From an uncultured Polaribacter sp. (GTDB lineage: Bacteria > Bacteroidota > Bacteroidia > Flavobacteriales > Flavobacteriaceae): a stretch of 64,000 nt of DNA. The stretch's first letter is position 1. Each line of letters opens with the position of its first letter. The notes beneath the pieces were generated by a model, which ran no database searches, was not told where the DNA came from, and saw only the letters and a list, made by a program, of their open reading frames with translations. Location of the stretch: positions 248,001 to 312,000 of the forward strand of contig NZ_CANMFI010000001.1 of assembly GCF_947497125.1 (NCBI RefSeq), written 5' to 3'. The translations under genes and the position numbers were made by a program. Below are positions 8,834 through 19,140 of the stretch, in pieces.

Positions 8834-10111
8834 TTATTTTGCAGGTAAAATTTTACCAGTACAATTACCAAAACCGATACGAACTTTATCATTTTTACAA
8901 TGAGCACGCATAATTACGGTATCATTATCATTGATAAATTTACGCTCAGTACCATCATTAAGTTTGATAGGGTTTTGTCCTTTCCAGGTAAGTTCTAGCA
9001 TAGAACCAAAACTGTCTTTTGTTGGGCCAGAAATTGTACCAGACCCCATCATATCACCTGCTTCTACAGGGCAACCATTGACAGTATGATGCGCTAATTG
9101 TTGCGCCATGGTCCAATACATATATTTAAAGTTAGAGTTTACAACCACAGTTTCTTCTCCGTTTTCTGGTTGTATAGCCACTTGTAAATGAATGTCATAA
9201 CTTCCTTTTCCTTCTTGTTTTAAGTAAGGTAAAGGCTCGTGTACTTGTTTCGGGTTATCTACCTTAAAAGGTGCTAATGCATCTAAAGTTACAATCCAAG
9301 GAGAAATTGTAGAGGCAAAACTTTTTCCTAAAAAAGGGCCTAATGGTACATATTCCCAAGCTTGAATGTCTCTTGCAGACCAATCATTAAATTGTACCAA
9401 ACCAAAAATATGTTCTTCTGTTTCGTTAATTGGTATTCTTTCTCCCAACACATTGGCATCTGTTGTTATAAAAGCCATTTCTAACTCGAAATCTAACAAT
9501 TTTGTTGGGCCAAAACCAGGTGTTTTACTTCCTTCTGTAGGTTTAGTTTGTCCGTAAGGTCTTCTTACAGGTGTGCCCGAAGGTATAATTGAAGAGCTTC
9601 TACCGTGATAACCAATTGGCACATGCAGCCAATTTGGTAACAACGCATTTTCTGGATCTCTAAACAAAGAGCCAACATTGGTGGCATGTTCTTTACTAGC
9701 ATAAAAATCAGTGTAATCACCGACAGCTACAGGTAGTAACATTTCTACTTCATCCATTCTAAAGATAATTTTCTCTTTGTGAATAGCATTGTCTCTTAAA
9801 GTCCCGTTAGTAACATCAAACACTTCTGCAATTCTGTTTCTAACCAAACGCCAAGTTTTACGGCCATCAGCAATAAAATCATTTAAATTATCTTGTAAAA
9901 AAATATCATCTGTTAGTGGTATTCCTTCAAAATATCCTAATTGATGAAAAGCACCTAAATCAATCGCAAAATCTCCAATTCTACTTCCAATGGTAATAAT
10001 ATCATCTCTAGTTATAAAAACACCAAAAGGAATATTTTGTATCGGGAAATCTGAATCTTCATCTACTTTTAACCAAGATTTTCTGTTTGGGTTATTTGCT
10101 GTTATAATCAT
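8834..10111 (-). CDS. fahA: Fumarylacetoacetase
   Basis: Last step of the homogentisate branch of tyrosine catabolism: hydrolyses fumarylacetoacetate to fumarate and acetoacetate. 425 residues, similar to the eukaryotic enzyme (about 420). It has the N-terminal SH3-like part (IPFGVFxxR) and the C-terminal FAH fold with LPNWLHVPIGYHGRSSSI, DFELEMAFI (metal-binding acidic residues) and NDWSARDIQAWEY. No other tyrosine-degradation gene lies in the window. It is convergent with carB and divergent from glyA, and has its own -7 element. Confidence 0.95.
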   Translation of the reverse strand: MIITANNPNRKSWLKVDEDSDFPIQNIPFGVFITRDDIITIGSRIGDFAIDLGAFHQLGYFEGIPLTDDIFLQDNLNDFIADGRKTWRLVRNRIAEVFDVTNGTLRDNAIHKEKIIFRMDEVEMLLPVAVGDYTDFYASKEHATNVGSLFRDPENALLPNWLHVPIGYHGRSSSIIPSGTPVRRPYGQTKPTEGSKTPGFGPTKLLDFELEMAFITTDANVLGERIPINETEEHIFGLVQFNDWSARDIQAWEYVPLGPFLGKSFASTISPWIVTLDALAPFKVDNPKQVHEPLPYLKQEGKGSYDIHLQVAIQPENGEETVVVNSNFKYMYWTMAQQLAHHTVNGCPVEAGDMMGSGTISGPTKDSFGSMLELTWKGQNPIKLNDGTERKFINDNDTVIMRAHCKNDKVRIGFGNCTGKILPAK

Positions 10112-10135
10112 TGTGGGTAAGATTTATATTTATAT

Positions 10136-10143
10136 CAAACCTA
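10136..10143 (-). promoter_or_regulatory. -7 element TAGGTTTG for fahA
   Basis: Perfect TAnnTTTG on the minus strand, 24 nt before the fahA ATG; no TTG 19 nt further upstream. Confidence 0.45.
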
Positions 10144-10278
10144 CATAATTTTTTTTCATTTTTCCTATAAAAAGGCATCAATAACACATTTTTAACACTC
10201 CTTTTTTTCGATATATACAATATTAAAAAAAAGTAATAAATATCGGCTCAACTAATTTTTTACAAATAGGTTTTTTGT

Positions 10279-10286
10279 TATTTTTG
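10279..10286 (+). promoter_or_regulatory. -7 element TATTTTTG for glyA
   Basis: Perfect TAnnTTTG 27 nt before the glyA ATG; the -33 position reads TTT rather than TTG. Confidence 0.5.
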
Positions 10287-10313
10287 TAAATCTTTAAAAA
10301 AACAACAACTACA

Positions 10314-11588
10314 ATGCAACTAGACAATCAAATTTTTGATCTAATTCAAGAAGAAAATGAAAGACAATTAAACGGTTTAGAGTTAATTGCCTCAGAAAAC
10401 TTTGTAAGCGACCAAGTAATGCGAGCACAAGGTTCTATTTTAACAAATAAATATGCCGAAGGATATCCTGGAAAAAGATATTATGGAGGTTGTGAAATTG
10501 TTGATATTGTAGAGCAAATAGCCATAGATAGAGCTAAAGAATTATTTGGTGCTGCGTATGTAAATGTTCAGCCTCATTCTGGTTCTCAAGCAAATACAGC
10601 GGTATTTTTTGCATGTTTAAACCCTGGTGATACTATTTTAGGGTTTGATCTTTCTCATGGAGGTCACTTAACACATGGTTCTCCAGTAAATTTCTCTGGT
10701 AAATTATACAACCCTGTTTTTTATGGTGTTGATAAAGAAACAGGTGTTTTAAATTATGATAAAATACAAGAAACAGCAACTAAAGAACAACCAAAATTAA
10801 TAATTGCTGGTGCTTCTGCATATTCTAGAGATATTGATTTTAAAAAATTTAGAGAAATTGCCGATAGTGTTGGTGCTATTTTAATGGCAGATATTTCTCA
10901 TCCAGCGGGTTTAATAGCCAAAGGTATTTTAAACGATCCTTTGCCTCATTGTCATATTGTTACTTCTACAACACACAAAACATTGCGTGGGCCAAGAGGT
11001 GGAATTATAATGATGGGTCAAGATTTTGACAATCCATTTGGTCAAACCTTAAAAAACGGAAGTCCTAAAAAAATGTCGATGTTGTTAAATTCTGCAGTTT
11101 TTCCTGGGAATCAAGGTGGTCCTTTAGAGCATGTTATTGCTGCCAAAGCAATTGCTTTCGGAGAAGCTTTAACAGACGAGTTTTTAGAATATCAAATTCA
11201 AGTAAAAGAAAATGCTGCTGCAATGGCAAAAGAGTTTGTTGCTAAAGGGTATAACATTATTTCTGGTGGTACAGACAACCATTGTATGTTAATCGACCTA
11301 AGAAATAAAAATATTTCTGGTAAAGACGCAGAAATTGCATTAGGTAAAGCAGACATTACTGTAAATAAAAACATGGTTCCTTTTGATGATAAAAGTCCTT
11401 TTGTTACTTCGGGTATTAGAGTAGGTACGCCTGCAATTACTACACGTGGTTTAAAAGAAGAAGACATGAAAGCGGTTGTAGATTTTATAGATGAAGCAAT
11501 AACAAATGCTGCTAATGAGGTTGCTTTACATGAAATAGGAGAGCGTGTTTCTGATATGATGCGTTCTAAAAGATTGTTTGTTATGTAG
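10314..11588 (+). CDS. glyA: Serine hydroxymethyltransferase
   Basis: PLP enzyme interconverting serine + tetrahydrofolate and glycine + methylene-tetrahydrofolate; the main source of one-carbon units. 424 residues, normal length. Visible: ELIASENF near the N-terminus, [10 protein letters not shown], the PLP stacking region [20 protein letters not shown] and the cofactor lysine Lys222 in [14 protein letters not shown]. It stands alone between fahA (divergent) and rmuC (convergent), with a hairpin terminator after it. Confidence 0.97.
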   Translation: MQLDNQIFDLIQEENERQLNGLELIASENFVSDQVMRAQGSILTNKYAEGYPGKRYYGGCEIVDIVEQIAIDRAKELFGAAYVNVQPHSGSQANTAVFFACLNPGDTILGFDLSHGGHLTHGSPVNFSGKLYNPVFYGVDKETGVLNYDKIQETATKEQPKLIIAGASAYSRDIDFKKFREIADSVGAILMADISHPAGLIAKGILNDPLPHCHIVTSTTHKTLRGPRGGIIMMGQDFDNPFGQTLKNGSPKKMSMLLNSAVFPGNQGGPLEHVIAAKAIAFGEALTDEFLEYQIQVKENAAAMAKEFVAKGYNIISGGTDNHCMLIDLRNKNISGKDAEIALGKADITVNKNMVPFDDKSPFVTSGIRVGTPAITTRGLKEEDMKAVVDFIDEAITNAANEVALHEIGERVSDMMRSKRLFVM

Positions 11589-11621
11589 TGTTATTTAATT
11601 AACACAAACTTACTAAATTAC

Positions 11622-11654
11622 AAAAAGCATTAAGTTTTACTTAATGCTTTTTTT
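11622..11654. terminator. Terminator between glyA and rmuC
   Basis: 13-bp stem AAAAAGCATTAAG / CTTAATGCTTTTT (11622-11634, 11640-11652), loop TTTTA, T run on the right and A run on the left; suited to both convergent genes. Confidence 0.88.
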
Positions 11655-11663
11655 TATGACCTA

Positions 11664-12998
11664 TTATTTTTCAGTTTCTTCTATTTGATTCTTTTCAATA
11701 AATTTTTCGGGGAGTGCTTTTTTAGCTTTTGCACCCATTTTCTTTAGTTTTTCTACACTGGTAATTAAATTACCTCTGCCTTCAACTAGTTTATTCATTG
11801 CATGGTCATGGGCGGTTTTGCTATCATCAATTCGTTTGCCCACAGCAATTAAGTCGGTTAATAAACCTTGAAATTTATCATACAAAGCGCCTGCTTGCCT
11901 AGCAATTTCAATAGCATTTTTTTGTTGTTTTTCGTTATTCCACATAGAATCTATTGTTCTAAGAGTTGCTAATAGAGTTGTTGGTGTAACAATTACAATG
12001 TTTTTTTCAAAAGCTTTGTTATACAGCTCATTATCAGCATTAATAGCAACAGCAAATGCTGGTTCTATAGGAATAAACAGCAACACAAAATCTGGTGATT
12101 CTATTTGATAAATATCTTCATATTTTTTTTCTGATAATTGATTAATATGTCTTTTAATAGAAGCAATATGGTCTTTTAGAAAAGACTTTTTTAAGGTTTC
12201 ATCTTCTTCATTTATATACTGTTCATAGGCAGTTAAAGGCACTTTAGCATCAATAATCATTTTTCTATTACCGGGTAAATGAATAACAACATCTGGTAAA
12301 ATTCTTTTGCCTTGCTTATTGGTAAAACTTTGTTGAACAAAATATTCTCTCTCTTTTTCTAAACCAGATTTTTCTAAAACACGCTCTAAAACTAACTCAC
12401 CCCAATTACCTTGTGCTTTATTATCGCCTTTTAACGCTTTTGTAAGGTTAATGGTTTCTTTACTCATTTGTTGGTTTAGGTCTTTTAAACCAATAATTTG
12501 CTGACGTAAAGCGGCATGATAATCTATACTTTCTTTATGAGTTTGATCTACTTTATGCTCGAATGTTTTTATTTTTTCTTGTAATGGATCTAAAATAATT
12601 TTTAAATGTTCTTTATTTTGTTGGGTAAATTTAGCCGATTTTTCCTCTAGAATTTTATTTGCTAATATTTCAAAATCTGTGGTAAATTTTTCTTGAAGTT
12701 TTTTTACTTCGTTTTGATGTTCATCAAGTTTTTCTTGTAGGTTTTTAAGTTCTACTTCTTGTCTGGTGTTTAAATTGGTTGCAATTTCTTTTTCTTGCTG
12801 TAATTGCTTAAACTCTCTTTGTAGCTCGATGTAGTTGTTTTCTAATATCTCTTTTGATTGCTCTGTTAAAGAAGCTCTTTCTTCTAGTGTTGCTTTTTCT
12901 TTTTCTGAGTTTAATTTTGATAATAATTTACCTATAAAATAGCCTATTGTTATAAAAATAATAGCAGTTAGTAAGTATGTAATTAATTCGTTCATCAT
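11664..12998 (-). CDS. rmuC: DNA recombination protein RmuC
   Basis: 444 residues. RmuC proteins limit inversions and rearrangements at short repeats in E. coli; the conserved domain has a nuclease-like fold. Layout seen: an N-terminal membrane helix (about residues 4-24), a long coiled coil of Glu/Lys/Gln heptads (to about 190), then the RmuC domain with GNWGELVLERVLEKSGLE and RILPDVVIHLPGNRKMIIDAKVPL, which carries the D-(x)n-DAK pattern of PD-(D/E)xK nucleases. Two successive ATGs (12998, 12995) could start it; no clear promoter was found. Confidence 0.94.
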   Translation of the reverse strand: MMNELITYLLTAIIFITIGYFIGKLLSKLNSEKEKATLEERASLTEQSKEILENNYIELQREFKQLQQEKEIATNLNTRQEVELKNLQEKLDEHQNEVKKLQEKFTTDFEILANKILEEKSAKFTQQNKEHLKIILDPLQEKIKTFEHKVDQTHKESIDYHAALRQQIIGLKDLNQQMSKETINLTKALKGDNKAQGNWGELVLERVLEKSGLEKEREYFVQQSFTNKQGKRILPDVVIHLPGNRKMIIDAKVPLTAYEQYINEEDETLKKSFLKDHIASIKRHINQLSEKKYEDIYQIESPDFVLLFIPIEPAFAVAINADNELYNKAFEKNIVIVTPTTLLATLRTIDSMWNNEKQQKNAIEIARQAGALYDKFQGLLTDLIAVGKRIDDSKTAHDHAMNKLVEGRGNLITSVEKLKKMGAKAKKALPEKFIEKNQIEETEK

Positions 12999-13084
12999 GT
13001 CAATTTAAGTGCCTAAATTTATCACTTTAATTTACGATATAAAAACCAATACTAATTGGTTGTAACATTTTTCATGTATTTACT

Positions 13085-13624
13085 ATGCAAATAATTTCAA
13101 AGTTTATTTTAGGAACTGTTTTAGGATGGAAATTAGAAAACGATTTCCCTAAAGACATTCATAAATACGTTGTTATTGCTGCTCCGCATACCAGTTGGGT
13201 AGATTTTCCTATCGCTGTTTTATCTCGCTTGTCTTCTGGTGTTATGATTCATTTTATTGGTAAAAGCTCTTTGTTTAAATGGCCTTTTGGTTACTTTTTT
13301 AAGCTTTTAGGAGGCACACCGGTAGACAGAACTAAAAGTCATAATTTGGTAGATGCTGTTATCGAAATTTTTAATACCAAAAAAGAATTTAGATTAGGGT
13401 TGTCTCCAGAAGGAACTAGAAAAAAAGTTGATAAATGGAAAACAGGGTTTTATTATATCGCAAAAGGGGCAAATGTGCCAATAGTAATGGCAACTTTAGA
13501 TTTTGAGAATAAAAAAGTTAAAATTTCTAAACCTTATTATACCACAGATAATAAGGAAAAAGATTTTGAACTTTACCACCATTTTTTTAAAGATGTTAAG
13601 GGTAAAAACCCAGAATTGTCCTAA
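13085..13624 (+). CDS. 1-acyl-glycerol-3-phosphate acyltransferase family protein (PlsC-like)
   Basis: 179 residues, shorter than classical PlsC (about 240). It has the acyltransferase motif HTSWVD (His35, Asp40), GGTPVDR as the glycerophosphate-binding block and SPEGTR as block III. The family transfers acyl groups to lysophosphatidic acid or related acceptors at the inner membrane. An amphipathic or weak N-terminal helix rather than a clear transmembrane anchor is seen. It is convergent with pepT with only 6 nt between stop codons and no hairpin between them. The actual acceptor is unknown. Confidence 0.85.
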   Translation: MQIISKFILGTVLGWKLENDFPKDIHKYVVIAAPHTSWVDFPIAVLSRLSSGVMIHFIGKSSLFKWPFGYFFKLLGGTPVDRTKSHNLVDAVIEIFNTKKEFRLGLSPEGTRKKVDKWKTGFYYIAKGANVPIVMATLDFENKKVKISKPYYTTDNKEKDFELYHHFFKDVKGKNPELS

Positions 13625-13630
13625 AATTAG

Positions 13631-14872
13631 TTATTTAAATTTAGTTGCTACTTTATTTGCAATACCAATAATTACTTCTGTTGCCTTTATCATAGATTCT
13701 ACCGGAACATATTCAAATCTTCCATGAAAATTATGACCGCCTGCAAAAATATTCGGACAAGGTAATCCTTTAAATGATAATTGAGATCCGTCTGTACCGC
13801 CTCTAATCGCTTTTATTAAAGGTTTAATTCCTAAATCGGTCATTACTTCTTCGGCAATATCTACAATATGCATTACTGGCGTAATTTTCTCTTTCATATT
13901 AAAGTATTGATCTTTAATATCGATGTTGATAAGTGCCGCATTGTATTTTTTATTCATCTCAGTTACAATTTTAAGAAGCAGTTCTTTTCTGTTTTCAAAA
14001 AGTAAAAAATCATGATCTCTAATAATATACTCTAATACTGTTTTTTCTACATTTCCGTTGATATCATGTAAATGGAAAAATCCCTCGTAACCACTAGTTT
14101 TTTCTGGTACTTCGTTGATAGGTAGTTTCGACATAAATTCGTTGGCAATTAACATCGAATTAATCATTTTTCCTTTTGCATATCCCGGATGCACAATTTT
14201 ACCTGTTATGGTAACTTTAGCACTCGCGGCATTAAAATTTTCATATTCTAGCTCACCAATCTGGCTACCATCCATAGTGTAAGCCCATTCAGCATTAAAT
14301 TTTTCAACATCAAATAAATGCGCACCTTTACCAACTTCTTCATCGGGTGTAAAACAAATTCTAATTGTACCGTGTTTAATTTCTGGGTGCTGCACAAGAT
14401 ACTCCATCGCAGTAACAATTTCTGTAACACCTGCTTTATCATCGGCACCTAAAAGTGTTGTGCCGTCTGTAGTTATAATTGTTTGACCTTTGTATTGCAA
14501 TAAATCTTCGAAATAATCTGGAGATAAAATAATATTTTCATCACTATTTAACACAATATCCTTGCCGTCATAGTTTTCAATAATTTGTGGTTGTACGTTT
14601 GCACCTGTAAAATCTGGACTTGTGTCTATATGCGCAATAAAACCAATAGTGGGTACTTTGTAATTGATATTACTAGGTAAAGTAGCCATTAGATAACAAT
14701 TTTTATCTAAAGTAACATCTTGTAAACCTATACGATGTAATTCTTCAGCTAAAATATTTGCCAAATTCCATTGTTTTTCTGTGCTTGGAAAAGCTGGGTT
14801 ATTTGGGTCGGATTCTGTCTCTATTGTTACATATTTTATAAACCGATTGATAAGTTGCTGTTTTTGAATCAT
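13631..14872 (-). CDS. pepT: Peptidase T (tripeptide aminopeptidase)
   Basis: Zinc metallopeptidase of family M20B that removes the N-terminal residue from tripeptides; cytoplasmic. 413 residues, standard length. Motifs: HIDTSPD (first metal His and catalytic Asp), GADDKAG (bridging Asp), TPDEEVG (catalytic Glu and metal Glu), [17 protein letters not shown] and, near the end, [10 protein letters not shown]. Start ATG 14872 gives the usual N-terminus with [12 protein letters not shown]. No clear promoter was seen in the 100 nt upstream. Confidence 0.95.
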   Translation of the reverse strand: MIQKQQLINRFIKYVTIETESDPNNPAFPSTEKQWNLANILAEELHRIGLQDVTLDKNCYLMATLPSNINYKVPTIGFIAHIDTSPDFTGANVQPQIIENYDGKDIVLNSDENIILSPDYFEDLLQYKGQTIITTDGTTLLGADDKAGVTEIVTAMEYLVQHPEIKHGTIRICFTPDEEVGKGAHLFDVEKFNAEWAYTMDGSQIGELEYENFNAASAKVTITGKIVHPGYAKGKMINSMLIANEFMSKLPINEVPEKTSGYEGFFHLHDINGNVEKTVLEYIIRDHDFLLFENRKELLLKIVTEMNKKYNAALINIDIKDQYFNMKEKITPVMHIVDIAEEVMTDLGIKPLIKAIRGGTDGSQLSFKGLPCPNIFAGGHNFHGRFEYVPVESMIKATEVIIGIANKVATKFK

Positions 14873-14969
14873 GTTTGGTGTGCTATTTTAATTTTTTGTT
14901 GATGTAAAAATAATTAACCTTTTAATTACACTTTTTTTTAATAATTATCTTAAAAATAGGAGAGAAGTG

Positions 14970-16016
14970 TTATTTAAAAACTAAGGTTCCTAATTTATTA
15001 TTGCCAGACAACCAAGCGTTGTTTTTGTCAACAAACTTAATGGCATAAAATGGCTCTTTACTTATTTCTTGCCAAGAATAACCGCCATCTTTAGAATAAG
15101 AAATTCCGGTTTTACCTACTGCAACAATTTCTTTGCTATTTGAATTTGGTACATATTGTACGCAGCTTTTATAATTTGGATTTTGTTGGTTGGCAACCAA
15201 TGTCCATGTTTTTCCACCATCAATAGTAATTGCTTTATTGGCAGTATTATTAAGTGGTTTTGCGTAGTTTCCGCCAATGGCAATTCCGTTTTCTTTATCA
15301 TAAAAATCGATAGAATAGATGCCTTGCGGCCCATCGCCTTGTATGATTGGTGTTGTGAAAATGTCCCAAGTTTGTCCGTAATTATCAGATTTTAAAATTC
15401 TTGCTTTTTTACCACCAGAGGCAATCCAAACACTGCTACCAATGGTTTTAATATTGGTGTTACTTGCTGCAAAAAAAGCTTCACCATCTTCAAATAACGG
15501 AAGTTTAGAGCAGGGTATTTTGTGCCAAGTTTCTCCGCCGTTATCAGTTAATATAATTGACGGACAATCTTCTGTTGGATCGCCAACGGCAATACCGTGA
15601 AGTTTGTCATCAAAAAAATGCATCGAATCATAAAAAACTTTTTCATTTTTTTCGATGTATTTTAAATCATAATTATTTTTAGACACCTTATATAGTAGAG
15701 CAGGATTGCCAACACTTAACGCATAAATGCCAGTGTTACTACTTGCAATACTTCTAAAATTTGGTGTTAAAGAATCTAAATATTTTATAGAAACCGTTAA
15801 AGTTGTTGTATTTTCTTCTGCAGAAAATATACCAACACTTCCGTTAGAGCCAGCATAATAAACATGTTTAGTATCGATAGGATGTATTGCTCGAATACTA
15901 ACACTATCCATTTTAAAAGTTTGAATGTGAATGTTGCTAGTATTTCTTTGCGCAAACGTATGAGCATGAATTAGAAATAATAGGAAAATTAAATTTATAC
16001 TGTTTATTCTCTTCAT
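14970..16016 (-). CDS. Exported Asp-box (BNR/YCF48-like) beta-propeller protein
   Basis: 348 residues with a signal peptide (about residues 1-22, ending HTFAQ). Four Asp-box repeats of the SxDxGxTW type are visible (TDNGGETW, SDNYGQTW, TIDGGKTW, SKDGGYSW), spaced as blades of a propeller similar to YCF48/HCF136 or sialidase-like folds. Such proteins are often called oxidoreductases in databases, but I see no cofactor site and infer only a binding or scaffold role outside the inner membrane. It is divergent from the patatin gene; the 46-nt gap shows no convincing promoter. Confidence 0.8.
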   Translation of the reverse strand: MKRINSINLIFLLFLIHAHTFAQRNTSNIHIQTFKMDSVSIRAIHPIDTKHVYYAGSNGSVGIFSAEENTTTLTVSIKYLDSLTPNFRSIASSNTGIYALSVGNPALLYKVSKNNYDLKYIEKNEKVFYDSMHFFDDKLHGIAVGDPTEDCPSIILTDNGGETWHKIPCSKLPLFEDGEAFFAASNTNIKTIGSSVWIASGGKKARILKSDNYGQTWDIFTTPIIQGDGPQGIYSIDFYDKENGIAIGGNYAKPLNNTANKAITIDGGKTWTLVANQQNPNYKSCVQYVPNSNSKEIVAVGKTGISYSKDGGYSWQEISKEPFYAIKFVDKNNAWLSGNNKLGTLVFK

Positions 16017-16062
16017 TTTTGATACTTTTATAGCACTAAAATAAACAAATCATTTTTAGATA

Positions 16063-16995
16063 ATGAAAAAAGCATTGGTAATTTCTGGGGGAGGAAGTAA
16101 AGGAGCTTTTGCAGGTGGTGTTGCCCAATACCTTATGAAAGAAGAAAAGAAAGAATATGATCTTTTTATAGGTACTTCTACAGGTAGTTTAATGGTTTCT
16201 CATCTTGCATTGGGTAAATTAGATGCCTTAAAAAAACTATATACCAATGTAAATCAAAAAACAATTTTTAGTAACAACCCTTTTAAGATTAGAAAGATTG
16301 CGGGTGAAAAAGTGGTGAGTATTCGTCATTTAAATACAATATGGAATTTTATAAATGGCAGAAAAACCTTCGGAGAAAGTAAAAATTTAAGGTCTCTTAT
16401 TAAAAGAAATGTTACCGAAGAAATGTATCATCAAATTAAAGCAGATCATAAAGAAGTTGTAGTTACGGTTTCTAACTTAACAGCAAATCAGATAGAATAT
16501 AAATCAATTAACGATTGTACTTATAAAGATTTTTGTGATTGGATTTGGGGTTCGTGTAATTATGTGCCTTTTATGAGTTTGTTAGAAAAAAACAACTGTC
16601 AATATGCAGATGGCGGTTTTGGTTCTTTAGTACCTATTAGAGAAGCCATTTTAAGAGGCGCAACAGAAATAGATGCTATTATTTTAGAAACAGAGGTAAC
16701 CCAAATAAACAGATTGCCTGCAAAAAATCCTTTTTCTTTGTTGTTTGATGTTTTTGGTTTTATGCTAACCCATGTAGAAAGACACAATATTACAATTGGT
16801 AAATTGGCTGCAAATAATAAAGATATAAAGTTAAACCTTTATTATACACCTACTGTTTTAACTACAAATTCTTTAGTTTTTGATGAAGTTTTAATGCGTA
16901 AATGGTGGAAATCGGGTTACGAATATGCTAGATCAAAAAAAGAAGAAATTATGAGCGAGTTTAGGCCAAATGTTTTAACAGATAAAGAAATTTAA
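16063..16995 (+). CDS. Patatin-like phospholipase
   Basis: 310 residues. Catalytic Ser-Asp dyad of patatins: oxyanion loop GGGSKG at residues 9-14, nucleophile Ser39 in GTSTG and Asp183 in the DGG motif. It hydrolyses acyl esters of lipids; the substrate is not predictable. No signal peptide, so it is probably cytoplasmic or peripheral. It is compact compared with outer-membrane patatins that carry POTRA and barrel domains. The stop is 5 nt from the convergent S41 protease gene, without a hairpin between. Confidence 0.9.
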   Translation: MKKALVISGGGSKGAFAGGVAQYLMKEEKKEYDLFIGTSTGSLMVSHLALGKLDALKKLYTNVNQKTIFSNNPFKIRKIAGEKVVSIRHLNTIWNFINGRKTFGESKNLRSLIKRNVTEEMYHQIKADHKEVVVTVSNLTANQIEYKSINDCTYKDFCDWIWGSCNYVPFMSLLEKNNCQYADGGFGSLVPIREAILRGATEIDAIILETEVTQINRLPAKNPFSLLFDVFGFMLTHVERHNITIGKLAANNKDIKLNLYYTPTVLTTNSLVFDEVLMRKWWKSGYEYARSKKEEIMSEFRPNVLTDKEI

Positions 16996-17000
16996 CCGAG

Positions 17001-18464
17001 TTACTTTTTTAAATTAACATACATATTGTTACCAGTTGGTGTTGCTAATTTTGAATTGTAAATTTCAGAATATTCACCCACACTTTGCATTACATTAGCC
17101 CTTGCGCCATTAGTTATATAGCTTAAGGTTCTTTGTAGCAAAGGTTCAGTTTTATTACCTAAAACTCCTAAATTACCATAATCTTCGGCAATTTCTACTC
17201 CTGGTAAAGTAACACCAGGTGTAAAGCCTAAAAGTTCGTTTTGATTGTCTTTATTAGAAATTTCTAAAACAATTGGCTGAATTGCATACGTATGATTTGG
17301 GTTTAGATTAATACCTGTTTTAGTAAGGTTATCTGAATCGTATAAGGTAACAGAACCAACTTGTTTGCCAACAGTTGTGGTACCAATTATTGCTACATCA
17401 ATATAAGCTCTTAAAGAATTGATAACCAGTTCAGATGCAGATGCAGTACTGCCAGTTACAATAAAATAGGCCTTTGTTAAATTAAGGCTGTTAATGGGTT
17501 CTTGTAAAACAATATTTTCGTTTTGATCGAAATTTAAAATTTCATCTGTAAAATAATTTAAAAAACGATCTTCACTAATTGCATTCTGTACTTTTTCATT
17601 CCATACTTCTTTAGAGTACACTTGTTCATCAAATTGACCAGTAATCATGCTTCCTAGATAAGTAGCTGTTTTTACAGAGCCACCACCATTATATCTTAAA
17701 TCTACAATTAATTCATCTATATTTTCTGCTTTAAAAAAGTTAAAAGCAGCATTTAATTGTGCGTCATAAGCACTAGAAAATTGGTTGTAAAGTAAATAAC
17801 CAATTTTTTTTCCATTTTCTGGTATTATATTATAAATGGCTACTGGGTTTTCTACTACTTGTTCTTTTGTTAAATTGATAAAAGTGCCATTGCTAATTGG
17901 ATTGCCATCATTATAAGAAGCTAATTCAATATTTAAATTTGCATTGCTGTCAAACAATAAACTGTTGTAATTAGTATCAGTTAGTTGTGTGCCATTAACA
18001 GCATTAAAAATCATGCCTCTTTCTACATTATTTATTGCAGCACTAGAGTTTGGCACAACATATCTTACATAGCCATAAACTTTGGTGTCGTTGTCTTTGT
18101 ATCGTTTTAAGCCAAATTCCATACCCGTACTTACGTTTATCCCTTGAAAAGAATTTTCTAAAGCGTTATAATCTTCAACCATCCAAGAAAAACGGTCTGT
18201 AGGCCTATTTAAAAGACTTTCAAAAAGTGACTCTGGACTATCATATGCCGCTAAAAAACTATTTAGTTCGTTTTGATTGTTAAAGTAGTTGTCTTGAAGT
18301 TCTAAAACACTACTTTGCCATAAATAGTATGCGTTTAGGCCTTTCCAAGCAAAAGTATGTACTTTAATTTCTTGAGGTGTTTGTTCTTTTTCTGATGAGC
18401 AATTGTAATATGTTATTGCCATTAGTAAAACAACAGCTATTTTTTTAAAAAATTTAAGAGTCAT
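17001..18464 (-). CDS. S41 family C-terminal-processing-type peptidase, lipoprotein
   Basis: 487 residues. The N-terminus is a lipoprotein signal (hydrophobic stretch then ITYYNC, Cys about residue 22). A PDZ-like region is around residues 100-180 (GMIFNAVNGTQL) and the tail-specific protease domain has LIVDLRYNGGG, the nucleophile Ser in GSTASASE and the general-base Lys in TTVGKQVGS. The family cleaves envelope proteins from their C-termini. It is larger than bacterial CtpA cores and ends with a family-specific extension. The upstream 166 nt, shared with the sigma factor gene, holds no full consensus promoter for it. Confidence 0.9.
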   Translation of the reverse strand: MTLKFFKKIAVVLLMAITYYNCSSEKEQTPQEIKVHTFAWKGLNAYYLWQSSVLELQDNYFNNQNELNSFLAAYDSPESLFESLLNRPTDRFSWMVEDYNALENSFQGINVSTGMEFGLKRYKDNDTKVYGYVRYVVPNSSAAINNVERGMIFNAVNGTQLTDTNYNSLLFDSNANLNIELASYNDGNPISNGTFINLTKEQVVENPVAIYNIIPENGKKIGYLLYNQFSSAYDAQLNAAFNFFKAENIDELIVDLRYNGGGSVKTATYLGSMITGQFDEQVYSKEVWNEKVQNAISEDRFLNYFTDEILNFDQNENIVLQEPINSLNLTKAYFIVTGSTASASELVINSLRAYIDVAIIGTTTVGKQVGSVTLYDSDNLTKTGINLNPNHTYAIQPIVLEISNKDNQNELLGFTPGVTLPGVEIAEDYGNLGVLGNKTEPLLQRTLSYITNGARANVMQSVGEYSEIYNSKLATPTGNNMYVNLKK

Positions 18465-18630
18465 AAATTTTATTTTATTCTATTATACAATGCAATATAA
18501 ATAGAATTCTTATTATTTTTAGCAAGAACTTGTAACAATATATAGTAATTGTCGTCTTACTTATATAAAACAAATAGAAATATAGTTTTTTATCAAAAAG
18601 CAATAAAGAATAACATTTGTTAATGGTTAA

Positions 18631-19140
18631 ATGAAGCAATCAGAATTTTTAAATATTGTTTTACCTTTTAAAGATAAGGTCTTTAGATTGGCAAAAAGGC
18701 TTTTAGTCTCTACAGAAGAGGCAGAAGATGCTACTCAAGAGTTGTTCTTTAAGTTATGGAGAAATAAAAATAAAATTAAAGATTATAAAAACATAGAAGC
18801 TTTTGCAATGACCATGACAAAAAATTATTGTTATGATCGGTTAAAATCAAAACAAGCAAGTAATTTAACCTTAGTACATAGTAATTATAAAGAGAAAGAG
18901 ACTTCTTTAGATAAGCAAGTTGAGTATAGAGATAGTGTAAACCAAGTACACGAATTGATAGAAAAACTACCCGAGCAACAGAAAATTATTATTCAGCTTA
19001 GAGATGTTGAACAATATGACTTTGATGAAATTTGTAAAATGGTACAAATGAAACCAACTGCTGTTAGAGTTGCTTTGTCTAGAGCTAGAAAAACAATACG
19101 AGAACAGTTAATTAAAAAACACAACTATGGAATTAGCTAA
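18631..19140 (+). CDS. ECF-type RNA polymerase sigma factor
   Basis: 169 residues with sigma region 2 (DATQELFFKLWRNKNKI, the -10 binding helix) and region 4 (LPEQQKIIIQLRDVEQYDFDEI and an HTH ending RVALSRARKTIREQL). Regions 1 and 3 are missing, as in ECF sigma factors. Its last 14 nt overlap the next gene, encoding a small single-pass membrane protein, the usual arrangement for a sigma/anti-sigma pair. AACATTTG (18612-18619), 7/8 of the -7 consensus, lies just upstream. The signal and regulon are unknown; the two exported DUF4252 genes downstream are natural candidates. Confidence 0.92.
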   Translation: MKQSEFLNIVLPFKDKVFRLAKRLLVSTEEAEDATQELFFKLWRNKNKIKDYKNIEAFAMTMTKNYCYDRLKSKQASNLTLVHSNYKEKETSLDKQVEYRDSVNQVHELIEKLPEQQKIIIQLRDVEQYDFDEICKMVQMKPTAVRVALSRARKTIREQLIKKHNYGIS